Assembly: GCA_029582265.1 (NCBI GenBank)
Contig: CM055828.1
Coordinates: 33,267,263 to 33,331,262, forward strand
Length of the DNA: 64,000 nucleotides
Origin: Zoroaster sp. YZ-2022
Taxonomy: Eukaryota > Echinodermata > Asteroidea > Forcipulatida > Zoroasteridae
Direction of reading: 5' to 3'
Under the pieces are notes generated by a model. It was not told the origin of the DNA and did no database searches. It was given only the letters and a program-made list of their open reading frames with translations. Shown here piece after piece: positions 24,101-39,100 of the stretch (position 1 is its first letter; each line of letters begins with the position of its first letter). The position numbers and the translations under genes are program-made.

Positions 24101-27100
24101 GAGGATTGGCTGGCCGAGACACTGACAGAAAATGTAACATCGCTGGATTCGGCCAACTCCCTTAGGGGAAATCCTCCATCCACCATCATAGTGTTGGGTG
24201 TGAGCGATACACCTAAACGAACAGGCAACAAAGTTCAAACATTTGAAAACTTTTTCCCTTCACGCACTGGAATTTTTAACGGAACAGAATCTTTGTTACA
24301 AGCAGAACAGAACTTACCAGTACAGGAGAACAACTGCTTCACAACGACAAACGTGTTGTTTCTCCAGTCTAGTGTGAACTCTGGGTTAGCGTTAGGGTTG
24401 GTGATAACAACGACAAGGTATCTGACGTCCGAACAGGACAGACCGTTCAGGTTAAGGTTTGCCCGAAGACGAATATCTATAGTATCTCCCTTTACGAGGT
24501 CCTTACTTGCGTCATCATTGACGAAGGTACCGGTCGTTATAGCCCTGAATACCGTTCCAGGTGCTAAGGGGTCCTCATTAGAGAGTTTGACCTCTGCTGA
24601 CCATAGGTTGATCCCAATGGCACTACCTCCGACTGAATCTGATGTTAAAGTGACCTACGATTTGGGGGAAAATAACAGAAATTATTAATTTAATAGTTTC
24701 TGTGCGGACAAACAAAGCAGAAAAATCCTTTCTTTTTAAACTTTAAATGATTGAGTAAAAACATTGACAGTTGCCAGATAGGACTTACTTTCTTCAAGAA
24801 TGCCGTTACGTCCATTGCACAAAACTAATTTTATCTTAGTTGCTAATTCATACAATTCATGCTTGCCAATCAATTCCAGTACATGCTGTAAGAAAAATAT
24901 TTGTTTCTCTATTTTCAAGGGTGTGATGGGCAGTGTTGAAAACATTGGCGGATCCAGGGGGGGCTAACGGGGCTGTAGCACCCCCCTAAAATCGTTTTAA
25001 AAAAACAAAAAAATAAAAAAGGAGAGAAAAAGAGAGAGAGAGGGGGAGGGGAGAGGAGAACGCACTCCCATTCCCACAGTGTGCGGGATAAACATAAGGA
25101 GGTGACCTACTTAGTACTGTAATTTTTGTAGTACTGAAAAATAATTGTTTTTGATTCTCAGCTCCCCCTTAAAAAATGTTCTGGATCTGCCCATGGAAAA
25201 ATCCATGTAAATTTTGCTAGGGGTATTGGGGCCGCCGTTGTGAACAGCGCTGGGGTGAAATCTATAGTTCTGAGCATTTGCTTTGCTTTCCTTTATTGCT
25301 TAAATCTTTAAAATCTGGAGGATCACAACATTGCGATTTGTAAAAAAAATCTGGAAAAATCCGAACAAATCACACCCTTGATTTTAAATTTTGTTTTTTT
25401 ACTCAAAGATTCATTTGTTGTTCTTAAGCCTCCCCTAAAAATGCAGTCGCAGCTAGGTGCAAATAGATCCCATATTTGTGTATTCTTCATTAACTTAACA
25501 TACATTTTGTCGACATAAGACAAATCCTATTGCTTCATCAATTTTATTTTATTAATTTTTTTTTTTAATGAAAATCGCCCCACACAAGGCCAATGGCCAC
25601 TCCAAGGTGGGGGCTACTAAAAGTCATTGAGTTGTTACAACGACTCCACACTGAAGAAACCAGCCCCTCGCACCAAAACAAGACAAGTTAATAACCAGCC
25701 TCTTCACGGTGCGGTAACGGTGCGGTAACTAGTCCAGAACAAGGCAGTTGTTAAACTGCCTCTGCCCCTATAAGCAATTATGGTTAAGTGTCTTGCTCAA
25801 GGACACAGGTGTCACGGCCGGGACTCGAACCCACATTCTGCTGCTAACACCAGAACTTGAGTCCGGTAAGCTAGACCGCTCGGCCACGACACTCCATAAA
25901 AAATATGCATTGCGTAAAATGTGCCCTACATGTTTGTGTTAGTACAAGTTGTCTTTAGGGGTGTGGCAAACGGCAACAGATCATCTTGATACACATTTCA
26001 GCATAAATATGAATTCATGTAAATGTACTCACAGTTAGATCAACAGGATTGCTGGTGGCGTGTTCCACAAATGGAATTCCTGAGTTTATGGTGAGCTGTT
26101 CATTCACGATTCTGACACCTGACAGTAGAGAAATACAAACAACCAAGGAATCAGATTACAGATATGTCAGTGTTTGAAAAAGAAGGCTCACAAAAAACAG
26201 TCTAGTTGTAGTAAGTGTAAGATATTACGTGGGTTTATACTGAGGCATAATTTTAATTACATGTTCAACCGTTGAGGGCGCACTTTAATATATTAAGTGG
26301 CAATATTGGAGGCAATATCTCACATCTCCTCCCCAGTAAATATGAGAGTTCAGAGTTCACAAAGTTCCAAAGTTCAACTGGAGTCCAAAGTTCAAACATT
26401 GTTCACATTTTTGGGACAGCATTTTTTTTCATGAAAATCGCTGCAAGGTGTTCAGTTGAGAATAAATTGCAGGATATGAGAAATATATTTGTGACTCAAA
26501 TGTGACTTTAATATAATAAGTGGCAATGCACTATGAACAACTTCCCCCTGAAAATGCCCTGAAAATCTGTTTTGCCGTGAAATAACAGTTCACCGTAATT
26601 TCACAGCAATTTCACGGCAATAATGTTCACAGTGATTTCTCAGCAAATTCACAGCACTCTCAAGAATTAATGAGCTGCCCCAAAACTGCCACGAGAAGTT
26701 CATGGCATTTTCATATTGTTTTCACGGCGATGGAATCCCAAGAGTATTTCATGGTGTTTTCACGGTGTTGTGTCAACGTGAAATTGCCAGGAACTATTTA
26801 TTTCACGGTAAAACAGATTTCAGGGCAGTTTCAGGGTAAAGTTATTCATAGTGATATTGGGGGCAATATCTGACAGTAAGAATGTCTCATAATCTTCAGA
26901 AAACGTTTTGTTTTGACATTTAAAAAGAGAGAGAAACTATATCAACAGATTGTTATATAGACACTATTAAACAAGCATTTAATTAAAGCTTCAAAATAAC
27001 ACTGGCAATTATTTTGAACAATTTACAATGAACTGAACAGAGGAATTGATTAATTTGTTGTGAATGACATGGTGTTGAAGATGAGCTTACCAATGCAATC

Positions 27101-30100
27101 TAGCCTCTTGGTGCATGCTGTTAAAACTGGGTCATTCACATCGGGCGTCAAAGTATAGCGTGGTTCAGCGTTTAGTCCTTTCGTCAATGTCACACAGATG
27201 TAGGGTACCTCCTCGCACTTTGCCCCCATAAGATTCAACTCTGCTTCGATAGGGAGGGAGTACAGCCGGCCAGCTATGACGCTGAATGGAAGTGGTGGAG
27301 AGTAGGGTACGGTCACCTGATGTTCGGAGGCAGCCACCCCCTCGCGACTCGGGATGTCTGTGGCAGCCACCTGAAGGCGGAAGAGGTTCGTAGGGTTGAC
27401 AACACTGGCGCCGTTTGGATCGGTTAGGAATTCATACTCGAACACGATGGGATGACGAGGTTCATTAGAAATCAGGGGCTGTCCCGTGTAAAGCAAGAGA
27501 CTGGTCGACAGGATGTGCAAACCTGAATTCAGTACATAGACAGGAGAAGTGAGAACGGCATTGAATCTACTAAACCGGATATGAAAAGATTGTAGAAAGA
27601 GACTTCCTTGGATCTGATGAGGAGTTTCAGAATCACCAGACATGGACACGTAATCACCAATGGTATAAAGGAAAAACCAGGAATGGTCTGAGACAATGCC
27701 ACACTCTCATTGGGACACTGTCATACAAATTATGTTGTCTATTTGCGGCGATAATTTGAAAAATGGTTTTAAATACTCTTTGAATACTCAAGTGAATAAT
27801 TGTGTACCTTTACACTCGATGGCCGTTGAAGCCAGGAGAGCTGTTTGGTCAGGCACAGGAACCAATGTGAAGTCTGGACTGGCTCCTGCACCCTTCCCTA
27901 ACTCGGCACAGACAAAGTTGATGTTTTCACACAGGGCATCGGGGAGTGGTACCGTGGCCCTCACGTTGTTCAACAACAACAGGGCCCCTGCACTCAGCTG
28001 CTTGTTCTGATTGGGCGTGCTCAGTGTTGAGGTGATCCGGTCAGAGGTCGCAGTCTCACAGCTTTCCGTGTCGCTGGTGTAGATATCCACCGACCACAGC
28101 CCAACGCCCGTGATGCTGGACCCAATGGAGTTGGAGGATACCCTCAGGTTGAGGTCAAAGGTCACATCAGAATCACTTTCAACAATCAGACTGCCCATGT
28201 TCACTTCACTGATGGCGGTGTTAGTCACTTCAACTCCTGTAAAGAAATGCAAATAAGCAAACAAATGAAAGCATTACAAAAGTTACGAATATTTGGATGC
28301 TAAAATACAGATTAAAAAGAAAATAAGAAATGAATTCGACACAAATCAACAAACTTTAGATTACTCAATGTGAATATAATGTCTTAATTATAACAGTTGC
28401 CGTTCACAGGATAAGATTGTATGTGGTGGCGGAATCGCTGTGGGAGAAAAAAATACATATATTTGGTATTCTTGCTGAAGTTGAATTTTTAAAGGACTTG
28501 TGACTCAACTTTGTGACTCGTGCTGCAAGGCTTAAGACTTGGTCTCGACACTGAGGACTCTAACACAAAAATCGGACTGAAGTACCCTTTAAAAGGGTGT
28601 GTAAAACCATCGGTAATAAATGGAACAAATTATTATCTATAAAAGCTAATTATTCTATATGACATATTGCAATTTTTAAGAAAAGTATGTAGACAAATTC
28701 AAAACTGAAGTAGATCACAGTCAGAGATCCATTTCCACATTAGAATCTGAATTTTTCAAATTTGTCAAATTTCAATACAATCAAATTTGAATGCATTTTC
28801 ACTATTTTCTGAAATTTTATAATCTGAAACTTTTATACATATTTCTTCCTTCTTTTTAAGTATAAATGCAATTACAGACATTTTACCAACGCAAACTCTC
28901 TGTACCTTTGCATTGTATCTCTGCTCCCTTCACGATCTCTCCGAAGAGCGTAAATGCCTGACTCGTCCCTGCTCCTACGAAGACCTCCAGACACAAGTAC
29001 ACCTTCTCCCACAATGGGCACTTCAACTGGTAGTCCAGCGGGACATCAACGTTGAAATTGATCGTGGCACCGGCAGCCAAAAAGTCTTGGTCCTCTTGCC
29101 CAGGGCGGATGTTGGCATTGGTGAGAGCAACTTCCTCAGCATCCCCCAGACAGTCCTGGTGGTTGTTGAGGTAGGCACGGAACTCCCAGAGGTTGTCACC
29201 GCTGACCGGCTGCTTGGTGACATCGGACATGAGGGAGACATCAAATGTGAACATTTGGTTGTTCTCGTTCTCGTGGAGGATATCGTTGCCGGTGTTGGTC
29301 AAACCAAAGGTGGCGATTTTCACTCCTGAAAGTTTGTAAAAGTTCCTGGTGAATAGCATTTCAGTAATGTAGATATCTCATAAAGACATGTGTGTATACT
29401 TTTCATGACTCAAAATTGGAAAATCAAGTTAATAATACATCAAGTTAATTATTTTAGTTCCCACCCAGGTCAGAATAGACAATCATAAAAACACAAGAAA
29501 AACCACATAATGATCAATTCTCCCTACCATTGCAATCCATGGTATCACAGTGAATCAGAGTTCTATCATCAGGCAGTCCTTGTAGGGAGAATTCGGGCAC
29601 TGGACTATCCCCTTTCAGCAGTTGGGTACAGAAGTAGGGCGTCTGACGACATTCTGTGTTTTGCAGATTCAAGTTCTCCTGCAATACGAACAAATAAAAT
29701 AGCATAGAAATTTCTTTCTTTATTCCTAAGTCCCAGATTCCTATAAAGGCCCAGGGAATTCCTGCTCTCAGCAAAGTGCTGTTCTGAACGATATGGTCTC
29801 ATCCTTATTATTAGGGACACTATCGTCATGATCAGAGCAGATTTTCAACATGGCATGGAATCGGTGAACACCGATACATCTGAAAACTGAAATTTACTGG
29901 CTCATTTATTCAGCAGTAACGGTAATATGACCTTAGCATGTGGGGCTATTATTTTCAGTCACTGAGCTAATATTAAAAACTAGCATCCCAATTCCACGCC
30001 CTGCTGATCGTAACGACATTGTCCCATTAAGCCTTTTCTAGTAATACCATGACTTTTGACCATATTTGTACTGGATACCTAACTAACTTGCTGTGTAAAG

Positions 30101-33100
30101 GTCCAGTAATTTGTTCATTGATTCAATTATGCAGTGCGTCACTTGACCATTGGGCTAGCTTAGCTAGTGCAGTTTAGTATATCCTAGTTAGTCCTTCAAA
30201 TCTAATATTTGAAATATTTGAAGGATACTTGTCAGTCCTTCAAATCTAATGTTCACCATCATAAACTTTAGCTTGGGCATCCCTCATACTTCTCTCGGGC
30301 AGTGTTTAAATTAAAAAAAAAAAAAACAATACTATATTGCTTATGACCAATACCGGTATAGTAATCCTCGTATACTGCGTCAACCAGCCTACTCTAGTCT
30401 AGCCAACAGAGGATGGTCCCACTAGCTGCACCCCATAGTTTATATGCGTGCGCTCTAATCAGAACACATACAGCACTTGTATTATAATGTTAACGGAAGG
30501 CATGTACCTGAACTAATATGCTACCACTCCTATCTTTTTCTATCATACTCCTATCAACTTGTATATTCCGTTTTGACTGTCACAATAAAGTTTGTGTCCT
30601 TCCTAATTATTTGTAAGGTCAAACTGACAAAGTCCCCTGAACCTCCTGGATATTTCTTTTTGAAGGATTTGGAGACTTGCCACATCCCCCACAAACAACA
30701 AACTAGCCGGCATTTGGACACAATACAGGCTACTTCTTTCTTTCCTTGGTGGCTACTTCTCTTCTTTCAAGACAATCTTAAGACAATCTTGAGACAAAGG
30801 GAGTGGCCGAGCGGTCTAGCGCACCGAACTCAAGTTCTGGTGTTGCCAGCAGCAGGGTGTGGGTTCGAGCCCCGGTCGTGACACTTGTGTCCTTGAGCAA
30901 GGTACTTAACCATAATTGCTTCGTCCTTCGGATGGGACGTAAAGCCGTAGGTCCCGTGTGTTGTGTAATGCACGTAAAAAAGAATGCGCCTCGGAATAGG
31001 CAACTAGATTGATGGCGCTTTATAAATGCAGATTGGATTGGATTGGATTGGAGATTTGTAAATAAATCCTGAAATCAGGAAAAAATCCTGAGAAATTACA
31101 GGTCTGTTCAAATACTGCACAAACATTTTAAGATTAGAAAAATAAACGCTTACGCTCAAACCAGTGAAGGCAATCAGTGACCCTGCAGGCAGAGGCATGT
31201 TGATTTGTTCTGGTGTTAACAGGACATCTTTTTCATAAGCCTTGCGGTGGTGAGACCCATCTGCTCTGCGGTTGGCGAAAACACGCAGCTGCCAAAGGCC
31301 CGTGCCACTGATGGCTGCCCCGTTTGGGTTAGACATTGCTTGGAAATAGAAACCAACGGTGTGGGACGAGGTCTGCTCAACTGGTATCAGCTCACCGCTG
31401 GTGATAATAACCTGTGTATCTTCCACTTGCACGCCTATCAAATAAAGGAAGATAAAACGTCTGAAATTGAAATTCTTCTCGGGTTTTTCTTAATAACCAT
31501 TCCATAAGTTTTCTTTTCTATTTCATACAAAATACTCTAAACTGCAGCTGTTTATATCTCCATGGAAACTAAACATGATTAACAATTAGTTCTCAGTACT
31601 TATCATCCTCACCATGCAAAGCTACAAGTTTTACCTAGTTCTCAGTTGTTTTGCTGCAGAGTCATTCTACACACTACTTTGTTTTGTTCTTATGTTTCTT
31701 CATGATTTTCAAAGTAGAAAATTTAATAAACTTTTACAGATTTTCCAAGATTCATGTGTTTTCTAGGACACCGCTTCTTTGGTGTTCAATCTCATCTTTT
31801 TTACACTATTCACCTTTGCATGTGACGTTTCGGCAGCCAACAAAGACAGTATCATCCCCATTCTGGCCAGACAATGTGAAGACAGGATTAGGATTTGCAT
31901 GTCTGTTGAGTCGGGCACACAGCCAAAGATCACCCTGTTGACGATCACAAATCAAAAAAAGAATTTTGAGAATCAGAATCAAAGCAACCACCCTTTGTAT
32001 ACATTTATAGATTTGTCTCCAGTTTCTGGTAGAAGCTTGGCCGCGAAAATTTATCAGTAACACAAAATTTTCCTTTTTTATTTGTTGTTGTTGTCGGGAA
32101 GCCCACTTTAATAATATTTGCTTTTTTTTTAAATGATCTAGTTTATTTGTGTTGACAAGAGGTCAACACAAATAAACTAGATCATTTAACAAAAAGCAAA
32201 TTGTGTTTTAAGCAGCTCCAACACCATTTAACAATGGTTTTAAAAAAAGTCGTCGGGAAAGATAAAAGCTTGATTCTGAACTTGAAGGCTGAGTATAAAC
32301 AGAAGAAATATTGAATCTTAGCCAAATATTGTCGGGAGAAAAAAAAATTACACAAATAGAACCCAGGAACAGCAGATTTTATTTGTATAGCTATAAGTAG
32401 GAGAATCCAGAACTGAGGAAAATGAAATTAACTAGACACATTCTACAAGAATACAAAACCCTATGCATTATAAATACTAATTACCTGGTACATATTTACT
32501 ATATCTGTTCTTGGTTTCATTGATAAATTCCTGAGTTTTTTTAACCAAAAGGAAGGAAAGTACTTATGAAAGATGTATGCAAATCATAATTTTAAATTTT
32601 ATAAACTTACACGCGGACACACTAAGCCGGACAGATCTAGTGAGCCTTTGCCTAAGTTCATTAAATTTAGGTCCATCCCTGCTACTAAAGCATGGTTGAG
32701 GTTGGCTGAAGCTAGAGTGAAACTCTCTGAGCCAATGGTCGGATCCATGGTACCATCAGCAAATGGCGTGTAATAGAAGGTTACTGCCCATAAGTTTGCA
32801 CCAGAGATGCTGGCTGCATCTCCGGCCGATACAGACTGCGTGGAGAGAATGACGGCTTGGTTGGTGGAACGCTCAATGACCATGTCACCTGCCACAATAT
32901 CCGAGATGACCGTTGAAACAATCTCCACACCTATGGATTTAGAATGAAATGACTGGCTATGATGAGAATAATAATGACGATGATATCTGATAATATGGTA
33001 TCTGATAATATATGATGTAGGAATATGGAATTATCACTAAATTACTTGGTTCAACTTTTAATTGCCAACATCATGGGGATTCACTGCTTCGTGACTGTGG

Positions 33101-36100
33101 CAAACCCCAGACAATGCACCATATGGTGGATGACTGGCCACTCTTTCATCTTAATGGTGGCATCGCAGTCTTTCACCAGGCCGAGGGCCTGGCCGTCAAC
33201 TGGCTTACGGACTTCACTGGGAGATCGACATAGCATACGGCAACATCATCACTGGAGAGTAGTTTTCCAGTTATATGCAGTTCTAAAAATAGATGTTGCC
33301 AGGGAGATACAGGTTTGGCAGATGGACCCAATCTCACTAGCAGTGAAAAGTACATAGAAATAGTTGCCATCTGGACGGTTTACTAAGTCGGATCTTAGTA
33401 TGATCGTAAAGTGTGCGGTGGCCTCGAGCAATTACACTGGTGTAAACTGCTTTTTAAAAAACCATGTTAAAAAAAACATATTTAAAGGGAAGGTACAACA
33501 CTGTTATTTGCAACATACGTTCAGTTCAACCCTCTGGTTTTCAAGAAATATATCATAAAACTAACCTGTGAAAATGTATGTGAAAACACCAAAAAAAACT
33601 GTAACATGTTTTTCTCATTTTTTATGTTTTACAAAATTTGCCAGACGGTACCTTTTTTGTAAATTTGGCATAACAATTCCTGTTTTCTCTAAAGTTGAAA
33701 GCTCAGGATGATTGATATGTGTACTAACTTTACACCAAGTAAATTTTGAGATAATAGCTCATTCATTTTATATTTTGTTGATTACCAATTAGTACCTTCG
33801 ATTTCAAAAGAAATTTGAGAAAAGAAATGTCTCACCTCTACAGCTGATGTCCACACAGACGTCGTTTGGAGTAGTGAAGTTGAGTTCGAATTCAGGGCTA
33901 GGGGTTGCCCCCTGGGCAAAGGTAAGGCACAGGCGATCTAGCTGCTGGCATATTACTCCATTTGGCGTGATTTGGACAGGAAAGATGTTAATGAACTCTG
34001 CCGCTTGGTTGGCACCGAGGGCTGTAAGGTTAGGTACGGGTGGTTTTAGTTTATGTGGGATTTTATTAGTTTTTCTTTTTTTTATTGGAAATCACCAGTA
34101 GTGGTTTTAACACCTGACGTTTTGAGTGCAGCAAACGTGCATGGTATAGCCTTTATAACAATAATATCTGTTAATATCTGTTACTGTGGTAATATATCTT
34201 AACATATTGGTTATTGAAAGGCACAGGCCGATAACTGGCGGAACAAATAAAAACCAATATGGTGAATTTGAAGGAACAATTATTGAAGAAGAGAAGAGGC
34301 ACACATCCAAACAAAGCTACGGGATATAAATATGCGGGATGATAATAAAGGCCACTCAAGCGGACACCAGACCCCCAGAGAATTTTTTGGGGCCTAAACA
34401 GACTGCAGCCATATTTCATGAAATCTTCAAAAACATGGCACTCACCAGTATTTTCTCTGATCGAGGTCCAGTAATTTCCGGTTGCACTCAGAGGTGCCAC
34501 CGTATTTTCCGCATCCCTGATTTCAAAAGACGGAGAGCTCCACAGGCCTGTTCCAGCGATGGCGGCTGAATTAGGATCGGCCGTGACATTCAAATTGATG
34601 TGGAGGTAGTTGTCAACATTTTCTAAGATGTAGGCTGGCAGGGTGACTACTAATTTTATATCATTGATGATGACAGCTATAATAAAATGTTACATTATCA
34701 ATATTAAGATTAACATTCAGAGATAATTAATTTCAACAAAAAACAAGCTCAATTGTAGTTTTAGACAAAGACAAGCCATCTGTGTAACAACTTATATCCA
34801 CAAAAAACGAATCTGTGTAAATGATATCATATCTTTATTTTCCATTTTTAAAATGAAATTATTTCTGTTGGCATCTTGAATCCCATGGCAACTACCCAAT
34901 TTCAATACAATCTTGCAGAAATTGACTGTACTTGAGTTTTTGGATGAGTGCCGAGGCCTAAGTAAGATTAATTGGGGTGACATCATGTGAAACGCTCAAT
35001 TGAGTAGTAATTAGTTCTGAAAAGAACTGGAGGTACAACTCGACGTTTCGATCAGTATGCTCTGATCGTCCTCAGGAGAATGAGGTCTGTTTCATCAAGT
35101 TAAAAGCAGACCATATTTTGGTTACCAATATAAATTTCAAATAATAAAAACATTGATTATTTACCTACTTTCCTCTAATTATAAATGAAAACAATTTTGC
35201 CTAAAACGAGCCACTTCGTGATCTTTGTCTCTGAAACTGATTTTTAAAGAAGGGACTCACGATAACATGTAATTGGAATACAACTCCAGTCAACTTCTGG
35301 CAGTGTAAAATCAGGACTACTCCCAGTTGCCTTCTCTACTTTCACACAGAGGAAGAAGTCGGTGGTAGCAGAGCAGAGGATGTCCGCGATTGCCGGCATG
35401 GCAACGGTGACATCAGCCAGTGTAGTGTTTAACCCAGCAACCACCCCTTTGTTGGAGTTCTCGTCCGAGAGGGTCGCGACGGCAAGAGTGCCGAACATAT
35501 CCCCACTTCCATCTGCTTTGCTGTTCAAAGAGAAAGTGACATTCCACAGGTCAGTGCCGACGACCCCTCCTCCGTCAGCATCCGTGACGATATCAATGTC
35601 AACAGTCAAACTGGTTTCTCCGTCTCGTTCCTGAAAAGATGGTGTCTGTCCACCTGTCTGAATTGCCACATTTGTTATCATCACACCTACATTGAAACAA
35701 AAAAAAACGCTTGTTATTGTCATTGGTGCCATGACTGATTTAGTGCATCGGACTTACATCCCAATAGCTGTAGTGCTTGTGTCCTTGAGCACACACGTTT
35801 CTGTAATTGCTTCTATTCAGAGATTATTCCAGTAAATTGTTCCCCATTGAAGGAACTTTCTGACTGTTTTAACTACAAACCTACCTCGGCACATTATTGG
35901 CTGACAAGTAAGTAGCTTTGTTTCATCAATCCACCCCTCTAGTCTGTAGTCGCGCGAGGATCGAGGATCCTTCACCAAACGGATGCAGATGAAGTTATCT
36001 GGTTGGCAGGTCCAAGTTGTTGTATCCAACATGGCGACTGCTCCAACAAACTCAACGGCCCCACCAGCTGCTACCGGCTGGCTCTCAGAACCCACGGGCA

Positions 36101-39100
36101 GAGTCACATTCTGGTTTGGCGTTTTAGGATCCTCTACACCAGTAGCTGTTGAAGCAACAAATGCCTAAAGAAGACAACGATGATTGTCAATTAATACAAA
36201 AATATATATATGTATTTTAGGGCCCACTCAGAATTATCAATGTTAAAAATTTCAAATGTGGGTGGGTTAAAGAAAATAATTGAAAATCAAAATTTAATTT
36301 TCAATTTAAAAACAAAAAAAACAAAAAAGTACCCAGCGCGGCGGTTTCTTTCCAATCGTTGGTGCCGTTCCGTTGTCAGTCAATCCTGTCCCGATAGTCT
36401 ACCTCATTCCAACGGTAGATAGATTGGGAGACCTGGCGCATATAGGGACGACGTTGGTTATTCGCGTAATCAGTGAAGTAGACTTGATTTCAAGTCAGTA
36501 ATTTGGCGGGATTTGTCGGTACAACACAGGCCGATACGTACCACGCAGTAACGTCAGCGGATTCTGATCCTCGATGAGTGATGAATAATCCTAGCATATG
36601 ACACGCTCAGCGCAGCGCCACGCCGATAAACAGTCGCGCCCATGGTCAAAACAGGACCTTTTACTGACTTGAATTGAAGACTACCAGTGCAGCGCTGAGT
36701 ACATGTTCGATCGTTACGATAAACATGTCATGTGCAAGATACCACCAGATCTGCAACATTTTTGGACGCAGCAAAAGCTGATCATGAGAAATCCACGTTC
36801 ACTGTATGAACGTTTCGTCTGTGCATCCTGTCTGCTATCAAAAAGTCACATTGAATGAGACATTTTTGGATTGTTTTGGCAACTTTGCAATTCTTTTTAA
36901 TCCTTGTTTATTGGCCCTTAGATTCTTGCGGAGTTTCTTTCACTTTCCTTGAATGAGGAAGCCCTGCCTGAAGCAAGGGGGAAAATGGAATTTCAGGAAA
37001 TTCTTGCAAGTTCTGTCAGGACTGAGCTGGAAGAGCAGTTCTGCTTTATTTAGGGCATCACTTTGTCCTTCACTATGTAGAATATATTGAATAGCCAGTG
37101 AATATTTTTAAAATCGAAAATTGGGGTGGGTGGGTGAAAACAATTTCGAAAACAAAATTGAAATTTAAAAACACTGCTAATTCTGAGTGGCCCCTTATAT
37201 ATATTAATAATTGATTCTTCCATTGGGTGATAAACAATTTGATTTTTGCCCAACACCGACGTATGTATGAAGTACTGTATACACAGGAGTATACATCGGC
37301 GAAGGACAAAACTAAAATCAATATTTTTCCCCCTTCAAATTGATTGCGCCTTCAATTACTGACCTTAAAGATATATCATCTGTGTTTGGCTCAAAAGAGC
37401 CCCAAAAAATAGAATTTAAAAAGAAAACGAATTTTGAAAGATAGTATCATTATTAAACGAACAAAAAAAATTATGAAATTCTGAAAACTGTATAAAAGTT
37501 ATGTTTAAAATGCACTTGATTCTGATTGACAGCCGCACTGGCCAATCGGAAGACTGCACACACCCTCATGCAAGCAGAGGATTAAAACAGTGGCCCAGCA
37601 TTTTATTAATTTGAGTTTTTAATTGAGTACTAATCCTTGATGGAATTTTTCTGACCTTAATCAATTTAAGCTTCTTTTAAATGCTCTTGAAATACATTTT
37701 ACTGACAACGGTGTGCCCATTTTATAGTTTATAGGTTTATGGCTTTCCTGAGACAATGTTGTTTTCTTTTGCTGTGTTTTGTGATATGGTGCATACTTTG
37801 CATAATGCATACTGTGCAGTACATTATGAAACACTATCCCATTGGGTTGATGTAACTGTAATTTTAATTCTACTTTGTTTTTTAAATGCATTAACTGTAA
37901 CTTTCAACTTTTTTAACCAGTGTAGTATTGTTCCAGTTTAGTTATTTAGCCTAAAATGTTTTTTAGTAATGTTAATGTGTACATACAGTAGTTTTTTTAT
38001 CATCAGTAAATTTATGTATTTATACTTTTTTACTTGTAACTTGTAAATCGACTCGCAATTCAGTTTTTAATATGTACTGCAATGAGTTTTGATAATAAAA
38101 CCAGAATGAAAAAAATAAAATAAATTTTTATCAGTCAAGCTGGTGGAACAATTTAATATCGTTTTTCGGAAAGAGAAACAAGTTTGAGAAGGTGCATTTT
38201 ATCCCCTTTACCTACCTCCAACATGAAGAGATTCGTACCACCGGACCGGATACTTGCTCCACTGGCACTGGTGGTAAATGTTACTTGGACAAGCAAGCTG
38301 AAAACAGGAACGCCCTCGAGTAAGACAGAGTTTACATCAAAACTGCCACCTGTGACTCGCAGACCTTGCAAGAATCAAAAACATCAAATGACGTTATTAA
38401 GTTATAGTAATAATAATAATAATGTGGACTTATATAGCGCATGTATCCACCAAACTGGTGCTCAAGGCGCATTATATTATTACCCCTGCTCATCAGGCTC
38501 ATAAATCATTCCTGAAACCATCTCAGCTCCCTGGGGAGTATACAGCTCAATTGCTGCCATTTTGGCGCAGAGAGGGCTAATCAAACACAACAACCAACTC
38601 TGCCTTCACATGTACACATTTACCCCTGGGTGGAGAGAAGCAATAATTTATGGTAAAGTGTCTTGCTCAAGGACACAAGCACAATGGACGCAGTTGGGAT
38701 TCGAACCCACATTCTGACAACTCTGCCATCAGAACACAAATCCGATGCACTAAATCGCTCGACCATGGCACTCCAAGTTATGTGGGGAAGTCTCTATCGA
38801 GAAAAGTTTTATCAATTAAGGGGTTGAACCTGCCACCTAAAAATTCCTTAACAAGGGGGCAATTTCAAATTGGTCCTTAGCAACAAAAAAAAGGTTGTCA
38901 GCTGAAATATGTTGATAACCAATAAAAACAGATTTGAGGTTTTGCATGGTGGAGTATATATATCTATTTATATTTTTTAGTTTGCAGTGACACCATATGG
39001 GTTATCTCAAAGTTCGTCAAAAAATCTTAAATCATGGTTTTTAAATCAGGATGTCAATCTCACTTAGCCATAGTAGTGATAACCTGAATGGTTTCAACCC

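Noticed and set aside
25800..25895. tRNA-Leu-like sequence
   Set aside because: The acceptor stem is imperfect and it is joined to a SINE body found elsewhere in the window, so I call it SINE-derived and not a tRNA gene.
29023..29244. Overlapping alternative frames of exon R16
   Set aside because: Shadow frames of a real exon; Ser/Thr/Pro-rich translation without repeat features.
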